Source: Dolomedes plantarius (lineage: Eukaryota; Arthropoda; Arachnida; Araneae; Dolomedidae). Taken from it: a DNA stretch of 64,000 nucleotides. The stretch lies in NCBI GenBank assembly GCA_907164885.2, contig OU015490.1, forward strand, positions 234,722,332 to 234,786,331. Direction: 5' to 3'. The position numbers were made by a program, and so were the translations under genes. The notes under the pieces are model-generated. The model saw only the letters and a list, made by a program, of their open reading frames with translations, made no database searches and was not told where the DNA came from. This document shows, in pieces, positions 24,587 through 36,682 of this stretch (positions are counted from its first letter, which is position 1; each line of letters begins with the position of its first letter).

Positions 24587-25110
24587 CAGGGTGACTTTTT
24601 TAAACTGACACTACTCAGAGCCATCTGTAGCACGATCTATCACCCGAAATTTCACCAAAATTGATAGAGAGGGTAAGGACGACGTGGGAAAAAGTTTCCG
24701 TGAAAAAAATTAGCACCAAAAGTCGCCGATAGGGGAAGATATGGCGCTGTTATTGTCAACGCACCCGAGAATTTTCCTAAAAGGCAAGTAAAACATCAAA
24801 ATACACATTCACGACTATGTAGTCGACAGCAGTGCCAGTATTTCGGGCTATAAAGATAAGGGATGAATACCGAAAAAGTTGTAAGCAGACAAAGGAATAA
24901 TGAAAAAATTTCCCTGCAGCACCACTTTATGCAGCAAATTCACTTCTCTCTTTTTCAATGTGACCACAGTCCTGGTGAACTACATATTGTATCCTGAACA
25001 CTACATTCTCAACGGCCAAGAGTAACATGTCACCAGGAATGTTAATCAAAGTTCGGGATATGTTGTCCTTTAGGGAGCCAAGTTCGGGACTCCACCAAGT
25101 TTCACGTTAC
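24587..25110. mobile_element. Left end of a mariner-like element, right end missing
   Basis: The sequence TACATACAGGGTGACTTTTT at 24581-24600 has the TA|CAGGGTG start shared with element E at 34477, and the following 500 bp are less AT-rich than the host sequence and include ATGGCGCTGTTATTG, like the subterminal ATGGCGCTG of E. No matching CACCCTG end was found downstream before the J repeats, so the element appears truncated. No coding was recognised. Confidence 0.35.
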
Positions 25111-25139
25111 ACTTTAAGGTATGTGCCTACCTTTTGGGC

Positions 25140-25530
25140 CCTTTTTTTGAAAAATAGGAAATTTTTATGAAATAAAAGTGTTTTTAGTTAGAACAGGGAA
25201 TAAAACTATGAATTAAAAAGAATTTAATGGAATTTTCAGTAACTCTTCAAATTTAGGTGATTTTTAGTCAAATTTTAGTAAAAATTAGCGTTTACGCCAA
25301 GTCTTCTAAAACAAAATCGAACCAATATACTTCACTTTTTCTTCAACAATATATTAGTAAGTCACTTACCTGTGTTATGAAGTCAAATATTTGCAATACC
25401 TCTTAAACTTACTAACATATACCAAATTTTGTATACACAAGATTTTTAAAAAAAATTCATATATTTTTAATAAAAATAACTTTTATATTAATAAATACAT
25501 ACTTACAAGTTATATTTCGGTTCATAACAT
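25140..25530. repeat. Interspersed repeat J, 3' part (copy 1)
   Basis: Collinear with about 28735-29065: shared blocks include GTAAAAATTAGCGTTTACGC versus TAAAAAATTAGCGTTTATGC, and ACTTACCTGTGTTATGAAG. Very AT-rich, no coding. The family is not identified. Confidence 0.5.
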
Positions 25531-25639
25531 ACCCCTAGATGAGCAGAACCTTGTGACAAAATTTTATTTCAATATCTCAAAAATCTTTTAAGAAATGAGA
25601 TTTATCGTAAACGTAAAAAATGAAAAATGCAGTTTTCCA

Positions 25640-26055
25640 GAAAACGCAAATAAAGATTTCAATGCAGCAAAAAAAATTATGTATAAATTTTCCAGCCTCA
25701 AAATTCACCATATTTATAGGTCAAGCCTTCCGTGGCTTCATATTTAATTAATTTTGATTTTCTTTTAGCTTTTAGTGTTTTTCTAGATGTTTTTCTAGTT
25801 GGCAGAATTTGTCGCCTTGATTTCTTTATTCGCTTGATGTTGATTTCCTTGAACTTTTTCAACATTTCTGTTTTTTTTATATTTTTTAAATAATTGAAAA
25901 CACGTATGAGAGCTATAAACTATGAATTTAAAAGAAAATTTAGTGGAATTTTCATTAACTTTTCAAATTTAGGCAACATTTAGTCAAATTTTAGTAAAAA
26001 TTAGCGTTTATGCAAAATCTTCTAAAACATAATCTAACCTATATATTTCACTCTT
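25640..26055. repeat. Interspersed repeat J, 5' part (copy 2)
   Basis: Collinear with 28463-28870: AAACGCAAATAAAGATTTCA at the start, then GGTCAAGCCTTCCGTGGCTT and CAGAATTTGTCGCCTTGATT. It stops where repeat K begins. Confidence 0.55.
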
Positions 26056-26059
26056 TTTA

Positions 26060-26975
<916 letters not shown>

Positions 26976-27053
<78 letters not shown>
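26976..27053. repeat. TA then TG microsatellite
   Basis: (TA)n from the right edge of element H to about 27038, then (TG)n to 27053, running into repeat M. Confidence 0.95.
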
Positions 27054-28143
<1,090 letters not shown>

Positions 28144-28145
28144 TA

Positions 28146-28170
28146 GTATATATATATATATATATATATA
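28146..28170. repeat. Short TA microsatellite
   Basis: (TA)n of about 24 bp between the Helentron-like element and repeat L. Confidence 0.9.
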
Positions 28171-28171
28171 G

Positions 28172-28451
28172 ATGTAATAAAAACTGCCGTGGGTCTATGT
28201 AACAGGCCGGTGAACTGGTAAAATGTAGTCGTATAACCGGGGCAGGCCAAAGTAAGTTCCAACTCAGTCAAATCCAGAGACGAGGAGTCCATCACATTTA
28301 TAGTTTTTATTAAAAGGCACTTTCTTGTTTGACAGTTTCCATTAACATCAAGGTTTGAACGGACATCGCGGCTAGCGGGGAACGGGACCCCGCCAGCGCA
28401 CCGTTGCGACGCTTCGGACCGCTACGAATTACATCTTTATGGCCTGGGGGC
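28172..28451. repeat. Repeat L, copy 1
   Basis: GC-rich for this window and nearly identical to 31127-31402 (blocks AACAGGCCGGTGAACTGG, TCAAATCCAGAGACGAGGAG, GACATCGCGGCTAGCGGGGA). The elements AATAAAAACT and AGTTTTTATT form a small inverted pair in its first half. Family not identified. In the copy at 30.9-31.4 kb, L follows K across a microsatellite. Confidence 0.55.
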
Positions 28452-28460
28452 TGTTAACAC

Positions 28461-29065
28461 AGAAAACGCAAATAAAGATTTCAATGTAGCAAAAAAAAAA
28501 ATTATGTAAAAATTTTACAACATCAAAATTCACCATATTTGTAGGTCAAGCCTTCCGTGGCTTCATTTTTAATTAATTTTGATTTTCTTTAAGCTTTTAG
28601 TGTTTTTATAGATGTTTTTATAGTTGGCAGAATTTGTCGCCTTGATTTCTTTATTCGCTTGATGTTGATTTCCTTGCACTTTTTCAACATTTCTGGTTGT
28701 TTTTATTTTCAAATAATTGAAAACAGGTATGAGACCCATAAACTATGAATTTAAAAGAAAATTTAGTGGAATTTTCATTAACTTTTCAAATTTAGGCGAT
28801 ATTTAGTCAAATTTTTGTAAAAAATTAGCGTTTATGCAAAATCTTCTAAGAAAAATCTAACCAATATATTTTACTTTTTTTTCCAACAATATATTAATAA
28901 TCACTTACCTGTGTTATGAAGCAAAATATTTACAATAGCTCTTAAACTTACTAACATATATCAAATTTTGTACACACAACAAGATTTAAAATTTTTTTTT
29001 TACATATTTTTCAATAAAATTAGCTCTTAAATTAATAAATACATATTTACAAGCTATATTTTGCA
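28461..29065. repeat. Interspersed repeat J, copy 3 (longest)
   Basis: Contains both parts found separately at 25640-26055 and 25140-25530 in one continuous 600-bp unit. No coding. Confidence 0.55.
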
Positions 29066-29164
29066 TAAACCCACAGAAAGATGTCACATGGGTTTGGTCC
29101 GGGAAGCGAAGTGGCCATGCTAGTGGAAAAAAGCGATTGCCCTGCTAGTGGAAAAAGACATTAC

Positions 29165-29597
29165 CAAACATTACTAACATCTTTGATATTAGACTTGTGT
29201 AAAAGACGTATTAACAGTATACAATAATGTAAGAGATATTAGCAAACCAAGATCTTTTGATATCAAACAAACGTATAAGACATACTAACATAATGTAAAG
29301 GCACATTAACGATACGTAAAGACATATTAACATATGTAGTCACTTAAGAGACATATTAATACACCTTGCTAAAATCTTTTGATTTTAGTCTCACGTAAAA
29401 GACATATTTACAGTACGTAAATACATTAACACTATGATGTCACGCAAGAGACATAGTACAAAATCTTGCTAAATATCTTGATATTAGTCTCATGTAAAAT
29501 ACATATTAACAGTACGTAAAGGTATATTAACAGTATACAGTCACGTAAGAGACATTTATAAATCTTGCTAAGATTTTTCGCTATAGCCTCAAGTAAA
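29165..29597. repeat. Degenerate satellite-like tandem array, period about 100-120 bp
   Basis: Four to five units each contain ATCTTTTGATATTAG, CTCACGTAAAAGACATATT, AACAGTACGTAAAG and AGTCACGTAAGAGACAT, and end CTTGCTAAA. Units begin near 29172, 29251, 29375, 29477 and 29573 (the last truncated). Within units GTAARAGACATATTAAC recurs, so the unit itself arose from a shorter repeat. Confidence 0.6.
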
Positions 29598-30866
29598 GAA
29601 TGAAAACAGTGAAATTAAACATATCTAATGAAACTGATTAAAAAGTTCTAAATAAAGTTTTTTAAAAGGGCGTACAATTCTGAAGAAAAACATTACTTTG
29701 TTACCTGCTTATATGTACCACAGCAGTAAATTTGCCACTAATACAGAAATTTAAAAAGTTCTAAGTAATTGTTAACAGTTTAATTAAATTGTGTGTATAA
29801 ATTAAATTATGTGTTTATACAATCAGAAAGTGAACAAACAGAATGACTTACATAAGATATTTTTACTCACTACGTATAGAAAACCTATACAAGTTTTTTT
29901 ATTGATATTACTTCCTAGCGATTCGAAGTATAATATCCAAGTTATAATATCCTTTACATAAAATCGGTAAAAAAAAGAGTTCTTTTAGTATCCATTACAA
30001 CACTAAAAGATTATTAGATATACATTGCTTCTCTATTTTAAAAAAAAAAATCACTTCTTAAATATGAACACGAACCCAGAAAATAAATTTTATAACTAAT
30101 ACTTAGCTTATTATATATATCAAAGACAAAACAAATTCTACGAAATAGGATATGGAGAACACAAATGACAAAAAAAAAAAAAGTGGATAATTGTTTGATA
30201 TCTCTCAATACAATTTACTGTAGCAAAAATAGAATTTTTGAATACTGAGTTCATACAAAAATTCCTCCATTAGAGAAAATCTCGTTGTAAACGTCTAAAA
30301 ATACCTCTAAATATAAATAGAAAGTATAAGAGTTGTGCAATTTTTGAATATGAGATAAAATAATTTAACTAAAAGGGAAGAGGAAATTTTCTCCGAAAAA
30401 TGATCGAACTCATCCTGACTACGCAAAAGTAAATCCCTTTTCTTTCACGCATTGAAAATCGTTATTCCCGAAAAAACGATGATAATTCTTGATGAGAGAC
30501 ATGTTGAAGATAAAAAATATCCAATGTATAAATCTATAAAAATCTCTGAATATCTTTCTGTTATGGTCTTTGAATTTCACGTAAATGGATATATTTTGAG
30601 ACATATGGTTTTACTTCCGAAAATGATTTTTTCCATGAAGCAAGGTAAAATATAAATAAACTTTTAAGAAATGAGATTTTATGTTTATCAGAAAAGATGA
30701 GATATAACTTAGAAATGAATGAAAATGAAACTATTGTTTCTTTTGACCAACTAATTTTCATCCCATAGGAAGGAAATGAAGAAATTATTATCCGTTTCCC
30801 CGGTTAATAAACATCAATCCTATTTTGAACTATATAGGGAACATTGTTTTTGGAGCAAAGCATAAA
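29598..30866. other. AT-rich sequence without a supported gene
   Basis: Short open frames only (for example 30419-30604 minus). No domain or repeat was recognised. Confidence 0.45.
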
Positions 30867-30867
30867 A

Positions 30868-31062
30868 CTCCTGATTACAGGTAGCCTTCGGACATAGGTT
30901 TCGACGTTGTTATGTGCTCCTCAGGAGCAAGCTTAGCCGATGAGTATTCTTGAGCGGAAGACATTCCATCAGCGGAACTTCTCTTAATTTTTCTGGTGAC
31001 TGACAAAGTTCAGTCATCCAGCCAATTCGGAGAGAAACATCGTCAATCACGAAATTCTTGTG
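30868..31062 (-). repeat. Repeat K, copy 2
   Basis: Collinear with 26060-26252. The minus-strand CTGAGGA, CGAAAC and GTC elements are kept (within 30891-30924), although the base pair next to GAAAC in helix II is altered relative to copy 1. It is followed directly by CA/TA repeats and repeat L. Confidence 0.4.
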
Positions 31063-31126
31063 TATATATTATATTACACACACACACACACACACATATA
31101 TTTAGATATATATATATATATATATA
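31063..31126. repeat. CA and TA microsatellite joining K and L
   Basis: (CA)n at about 31077-31096 and (TA)n at 31104-31126. This is the uninterrupted counterpart of the tract that is split by several insertions at 26252-28170. Confidence 0.9.
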
Positions 31127-31402
31127 TGTAATAAAAACTGTCGCGGGTCTATGCAACAGGCCGGTGAACTGGAAAAAGTAGTCGTATAACGGGGACAGGC
31201 CAAAGTAAAACCCAACTCAGTCAAATCCAGAGACGAGGAGTCCAATCACATTTATAGTTTTTTATTAAAAGGCACTTTCTTGTTGACAGTGTCATTAACA
31301 TCAAGGATTGAACGGACATCGCGGCTAGCGGGGAACGAGACCCCGCCAGCCACCGTTGCGACGCTTCGGACCGCTACAAATACATCTTTATGGCATGGGG
31401 GC
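31127..31402. repeat. Repeat L, copy 2
   Basis: Collinear with 28172-28451 with small indels. Similarity stops near 31402, and the following 270 bp (to 31676) are single-copy within the window. Confidence 0.55.
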
Positions 31403-31672
31403 GGATACACAAGTGCTAGAGAAACTAAAATCTCGGCCCGCGTACAATTAATTTGAACTTCTGATTGTCAAAATTGACACCTGACTTTAACACGTCATAT
31501 GGGGTGATGGTTCGTCATGACTCTAGAACATGCGTTGTTATATAAGATGTAGCACGTGGATTGTGTTAAGGGAAAACTAATCGATTACTTTGGTTCTTTC
31601 TAGGTCAAATTTAAATGGGGGACAATGGTTCTGTTTGCAATAAGACAAGGTTAGTGAGGGGAAACGTTATTG

Positions 31673-31676
<4 letters not shown>

Positions 31677-31753
<77 letters not shown>
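31677..31753. repeat. TA microsatellite
   Basis: About 77 bp of pure (TA)n. Confidence 0.95.
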
Positions 31754-31758
<5 letters not shown>

Positions 31759-31853
31759 CATACAGGAGCAGCATTTAGCTTGCGGTGTCACTTGTGTTCA
31801 CTTTTTGTAGTCAGGCACTGGTACCATCAAGTTCACTCAAACAATTCCTTTGT

Positions 31854-31960
31854 TGGTAATTATACTGATGACTCGAAAACAGACATCTGAGGAACTGCGG
31901 GTGCCGATTCGTCTGGCATGACCATCTCTAAATGCTGAGATCATGTGATCAGAAAACCAA
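31854..31960 (+). pseudogene. Possible LINE RNase H fragment
   Basis: One plus-strand frame reads NYTDDSKTD, a stop, then GTAGADSSGMTIS, which resembles the YTDGSK...GAG start of RNase H domains in non-LTR retrotransposons. Only about 35 codons are recognisable and they hold stops, so this is a weak call. Confidence 0.22.
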
Positions 31961-32467
31961 ACTTTGAATTATTATTGTATTGAAGTTGTATTCTGGTTTT
32001 CGTAGAGGGAAAACGGACAGTAGTTTTGAAAAGCATATTCTGTCGGTAAAAATGCCTATAATCAAATCTATTCTTTGTTCATTATTCGTATATTCAGTGG
32101 ATATAAGTGCATCATGAAAGATGCGTATATATGAATCAAATTTCCTTAAACTAGAATTCCTCGGGTTTGAGATATTTATTTATGTCCGAGTGCCTAATTA
32201 GTATGTAGTGGAACGAAATGGAGAGGTGAGTACAAAAACTATATTCTTTTCGTTAGCCTAGTAAAATAAAATTCTTAGTCGAATTACATTTTTTATTTCA
32301 TCAAATACATTTATTCACTTTGCACATGAAGGTTGTTCTAAAAGTTAAACATATAAGAAATGCAAAAGACTAAAATATATTTACATATTTACAGAGAGAA
32401 CGGATAGAGTCTATCTCAATGCATATCTAATTCAGTAGTGCGTAATTCGAAAACTCCCACTAACGCA
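31961..32467. other. No supported gene
   Basis: AT-rich sequence; nothing recognised. Confidence 0.45.
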
Positions 32468-32724
32468 CATATGAGGCGGTGAAAGGCAAAGTGGTGTAAG
32501 TCAGTTAGTCAAGTGGTGTAAGTCAAAAGAGTTTAATTGCAAAAACTACAAAAAATTCCACCATAAATTGAACAAATTATAATTCATAGCAATTATTACA
32601 ATATTGCAAATAATAACTATTTACAATTCCACTATAAATTGAACATGGAGATTACATATTTGCCCCCAAATGAAAAAAGTTGAAAAAGTGACTTACACCA
32701 CTTTGCCTTTCAACGCCTCATATG
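32468..32724. mobile_element. MITE with 35-bp inverted repeats
   Basis: CATATGAGGCGGTGAAAGG plus the following 16 bases (32468-32502) are repeated inverted at 32690-32724 with one mismatch in 35. Just inside the left repeat, AAGTGGTGTAAGTCA is repeated directly. 257 bp and non-coding. The target duplication and superfamily are unclear. Confidence 0.7.
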
Positions 32725-32889
32725 TTCTTCAGATGGTCTGTCGAGCAAATTCTCTTAATCTACAGCTAGTGCCACAGGGAGAAAACGGCAGCTTGTTATA
32801 AGAGGAAATACAATATTAACAGTAGAGAATCAATGGGATAGATTTTACCCTGAGGTGGCGTTCTTATTATAGCGTATTGTGTATATATA

Positions 32890-33825
32890 CACTGCTGGCA
32901 ATTAAAATTACAACACCAGGAAGGAAAGAAAATAATAACAATTTACTTATTGTACGTACACAGAATAGTTGGAAGAAAGTGTGATTTAATGTGTAGGCAA
33001 CTTGGGGGTATAGAGGGACAGAAAAAAATACATGCAGTTGCCACCTCTGGCAGCTGAAACGGCTCTAACTCGGTTAGGCATCGTGTCGAACTGGGCTTGG
33101 AAGACAGATACGGGTAAGTCATTCCATGCTGCTTCAAGTCTATGCCACACTTCCTCAATCGTAGTGACTGGAGAGCGGTGGCGACCCAGTCTTTCGGCAA
33201 CACCAGATTTCGGCAACCATCATGACCAGATGTTTTAAATTGGGTGGAGATGTCCTGGAGAACGTGCTGGCCAGGGGCAACAGTCGAACACCATCGGAGT
33301 CGAGGTAGGTCAGAACACGACGGGAAACATGCTGTTCTTGCGTTATCTTGTTGAAATGTGGACGTCTCCAGAGGCCTCGAAGATAGGTCACAGCCACCAG
33401 CCTTAAGATCTGAGAAATGTAACGCTGGCTGTTCAGAATAACGACGACGCGAAGAAGAAGGTGTTCGTGTCGTGTACCCAATGGCTGCCCATACCATCAT
33501 ACGAGGTGCAGGACCCGTATGACGATATCTAATGCAAGCATCCCACATGCATTCTCCTCGCTGCCTCCAGATACGGATGCGTCCATCATGATGCTGCACG
33601 CAGAATCAGGACGTGGTGCCACTCTGTGATCCATTTTGTCGTTGGGCGCCCCACTGTCGCCGCACTTGCTCTATGCTGCAGTGTCAAGGTAAGCCGCATT
33701 AATGGTCACCGTGCAGACAGTACGTGCTGCTCCAGATGTCGTCGCAATTGTCCATGGCGGATACTGGTCGTGCTACAAACAAGCCCATTTCCTGACTCAT
33801 GGTCCGTGATGTGGCTGTATAGGCA
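32890..33825 (-). mobile_element. Truncated Tc1-like transposon of a second family (element D)
   Basis: It starts CACTGCTGGCAATTAAAATT right after TA at 32888-32889, related to but distinct from the A/B/C ends. No matching right end was found; homology to Tc1 transposases fades near 33825, where a small palindromic insert begins. Confidence 0.65.
32943..33820 (-). pseudogene. Tc1-family transposase, decayed (element D)
   Basis: On the minus strand, segments in several frames resemble the A/B/C transposase: a region before about 33700 corresponding to the second HTH and linker, then the block HHDGRIRIWRQRGEC near 33580, YRHTGPAPRMMVWAAIGY near 33510, FQQDNAR near 33345 (second catalytic Asp), and the C-terminal EVWHRLEAAWNDLPVSVFQ near 33130. 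The first catalytic motif (FSDESRF in relatives), expected near 33600, is missing, the DDE Glu region is frameshifted, and the N-terminal DNA-binding part is absent. It cannot be active. The conserved order of blocks makes the family secure. Confidence 0.72.
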
Positions 33826-33931
33826 GAGCTTGAAGCAAAAATTAAGATCACCTGCGCTGGAGGTGTATATTTTTTGTTTTTAGAAATTTACGTTGGAGAT
33901 GTAAATTTTTGCTTTAAGCTCCGCTATTTGG
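33826..33931. repeat. Small palindromic insert (MITE-like)
   Basis: GCAGAGCTTGAAGCAAAAATT at the left is matched by AATTTTTGCTTTAAGCTCCGC at the right as an inverted repeat (19 of 21). About 105 bp, at the broken end of element D. Confidence 0.5.
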
Positions 33932-34476
33932 CAAGTCTTATGCATTTCGTCATCGTCTTGTGCTCAAAAGTTTCCACCACATTTCTTGATAGATGAAATT
34001 CCATTACGAATCGGGGGTGGATGACTGCACTCAGTAAAAACTAAGAAATTCAGCTAAGGATTTTTCATATGTATATTTTAAAAGAACCTTGCGTCTGATG
34101 ACAAGGTTAAAAAACACTGAATAACTTAAATATGGGATATAACTAAATGTACATTTATTTCACAAAGATTCACAAATGAAAAAAATCACACAAAACTCGT
34201 TTTATTATTGAAGCGACCTTACACCAGCATATTTACTAAAAATCTCTCTCTCTATCTCTCTGTATCTATCTCCTTTAACCAAAGGGGATGAAGTGCATCT
34301 GGGGCGCTTCCTGTCGGTACCTGTGGATTAGATTCAGCGAAAGGCTTAAGTATTTGTAACGTTTAAATTCGACTTCAATCTGTCTATCACGAACAATTTA
34401 GCTTTCATGTAGCAAAAGAGAACAGCAGCCAGCAGCACACAAAACCAAATTAACAATTTTGAAATTGGTATACATA
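33932..34476. other. Host-like sequence with a short CT-rich tract
   Basis: A CTCTCTCTCTATCTCTCTGT tract lies at about 34241-34265. A minus-strand frame at 34346-34531 contains the hydrophobic run LLIWFCVLLAAVLFCYM, but its upstream part is element E sequence, so it is not a natural gene as it stands. Confidence 0.35.
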
Positions 34477-36328
34477 CAGGGTGTCCATAATTAAGTCTCT
34501 CACTTTCAAAAGGCTGCAAAAAAGAACCCACTGGTCAGAATGACCTTCAAATTTGAACTGATATACTGGAAGAAGGGGGGAGAAACGATTTGGCATAATA
34601 AAAAAAGTTCCAAAATGTATCAATAGATGGCGCTGTAAGCAGCATAACGAAAGTGGATTCGGCTACAAGGTGACATTTTGGAATCGGAATAACGATGGCT
34701 TTGGCATGAGTTGCACAGTAAACCAACTGTAGTGTTCAATGTGCCAAGTGTATTTGGCTCGTTTGACGGAAAAAAATGACTTCCAGCCAGTCAACAAGTT
34801 GTGGCACTGTTAGGGAAAAGCCCATCCACCACGGCAAGGTCCGTACCACATTGGATGGAAAAATTGGTTTTTAATTGTTTCTTGGGCCAAAAACCGCATA
34901 AAAAGCAACATTGAAACGCCTGTTAACTATCGCTAGACTTGCAGACAGGTTCAATATGCTTTCCACCATTGTCCGCCACCAGCTGAAAGCGATAAACAGC
35001 ATGTTCCACAACAGACCGTGTGTCTTAGGGGGTGACGTTGCGAATGTGTTGCGTAATCCGTGCCTTCTATTCAGCTAATTGCAATCGGGCCACGTACACA
35101 GCATTTTTAAAGATAACCCCAACAGCCAGAATTCACAAGGATTTGAGGTCTGGTGATCTTTGGAGGCCAGGCTGTTGGACAATGACGGCTGATAAGTCGA
35201 TTATTTCCGAAATGCCCCTTGAGCAGCTGAATGACTGGCTTTGCGATGTGCGGAGGAGCGTCATCTTGCATGAAAATGATTCTAGTCAGACATGCAAGGA
35301 GTTGAAGTGTTGGAATGACCTCGCTGCGCAAAAGACTCGCATACCTTTTACCATTCACGGTACAGGTAACAAGACCCACAGGACCTATCTCCTCGAACAA
35401 AATGGCCCTACCATACACGATGCCATCAACCCGCACCACACAGTTACTTTGGCGAATGCATCGGTACTGGTTGAGTTGCGAATGGGTTTTCCTTTGCCCA
35501 TATCCTGCAATTTTGTGTGTGGACAAACCCGTGGAGTTGGAAATGGGCTCCATCTGTCCACAAAATGTTCCATGGCCATTCATTGTCCACTTCCATGCGA
35601 GCGAGAAATTCCAGAGCAAACGCCTGTCTTCTTGGCAGGTCAGCAGGAAGCAAATCCTGAACATGTGTAATTTTGCATGGTTAGCAATCCAGGATATTGC
35701 GTATAATTTTGTGCACCGTACTCGCAGGCATGTCTAAACATCGGGCAATACCACGTGCACTGAACGTTTGTACACCACTGCTCGTCCCTTCCTCTAAATG
35801 CTGTGGCCACATCTTCTACTACCACTACTGACCGGCGAGACAATTGATTTCTTCCCTCTGCCAGATTTTCACTTCAAAAGAACCTGTTTCTTCAAATTTC
35901 TCAATCATATTCTTTAGACCCTTTGCAGAATCGGACCACAGCCTTTTTGCATTCCCTTTAATGACCGGAATGTCTTTAAAGCTTCAGGCACACAGTCGTC
36001 GTTCTTGTAGAAGATGCTTCACAAGAAGAGCGCGATCCTTCATTGACAGACTCATGACAAGCTACTCAGATACAATATGATGGGAACGCCTTATATCCCG
36101 CGCTTTTTATACCACATGCAATGTGTCGTGCGCATGAGTGTCTTTTAACTAGTTTGCATAGTATGCCACTTACAGCGCCATCTATTGATATATTTTGGAA
36201 CTATTTTTGAATACGCCAAATGTGTTCCCCCTTCTTCCAGTATATTCAGTTCAAATTTGAAGTCCATTCTGACCAGTGGGTCTTTTCTTGCAGCCTTTGA
36301 AAGTGGGACTTTAATTATGGACACCCTG

Positions 36329-36329
<1 letters not shown>
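34477..36329 (-). mobile_element. Mariner-like transposon with long inverted repeats (element E)
   Basis: 1853 bp between TA at 34475-34476 and TA at 36330-36331. Both ends start CAGGGTGTCCATAATTAA, and the inverted similarity continues inward for about 170 bp, through ACCCACTGGTCAGAATG, TTCAAATTTGAACTG and AATAGATGGCGCTGTAAG. The single transposase gene is on the minus strand. The right end abuts a TA array. Confidence 0.88.
34930..36053 (-). pseudogene. Mariner-like transposase with DUF4817-type N-terminus, several breaks (element E)
   Basis: The probable start is MSLSMKDRALLVK near 36053. The N-terminal part includes an HTH-like region and KGLKNMIEKFEETGSF (near 35900), as in the DUF4817-containing group. 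The DDE core follows: [22 protein letters not shown] near 35550 (first Asp), [16 protein letters not shown] near 35430, and FMQDDAPPHIAKPVIQLL near 35270 (second Asp). The region expected to read PRSPDL..CDFWLWGYL is frameshifted to ITRPQILVNSGCWGYL (near 35130), so the third Asp is lost in frame. The C-terminus ARITQHIRNVTP...VVEHAVYRFQLVADNGGKHIEPVC is recognisable to about 34930. In-frame stops also occur near 35830 and 35080. Length is about 370 codons, normal for the group. Inactive. Confidence 0.8.
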
Positions 36330-36362
<33 letters not shown>

Positions 36363-36438
36363 ACTAATTATATATAGAGAATATATTATATATATATATA
36401 ATAGTATAATAATAATATATATATATATATATATATTA

Positions 36439-36473
<35 letters not shown>

Positions 36474-36549
36474 TAGTATATATATATTATATATATATAT
36501 ATATTAGATATATATAATATATATATATATATTATATATATATTATAAG

Positions 36550-36583
<34 letters not shown>

Positions 36584-36590
36584 TAATATA

Positions 36591-36631
<41 letters not shown>

Positions 36632-36682
36632 TATATATAATATATATATATATTATATATATATGTGTGTGTGTGTGTATAA
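36330..36682. repeat. Degenerate TA array ending in TG repeats
   Basis: TA-rich tract with many AA/TT and TAG interruptions, then (TG)n at about 36664-36680. It is much less regular than the other TA arrays, so it is probably older. Confidence 0.9.

Noticed and set aside
29165..29597. CRISPR array
   Set aside because: The units are degenerate, there are no constant short repeats with unique spacers, and the setting is eukaryotic.
34346..34531. Small membrane protein on the minus strand
   Set aside because: The first residues are translated from the end of element E, and the hydrophobic run alone is common in AT-rich DNA.
35032..35670. 212-codon plus-strand open frame across element E
   Set aside because: It is antisense to the mariner-like transposase. 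Its residues show no domain, whereas the minus strand shows TDGAHF and QDDAPPHI in order.
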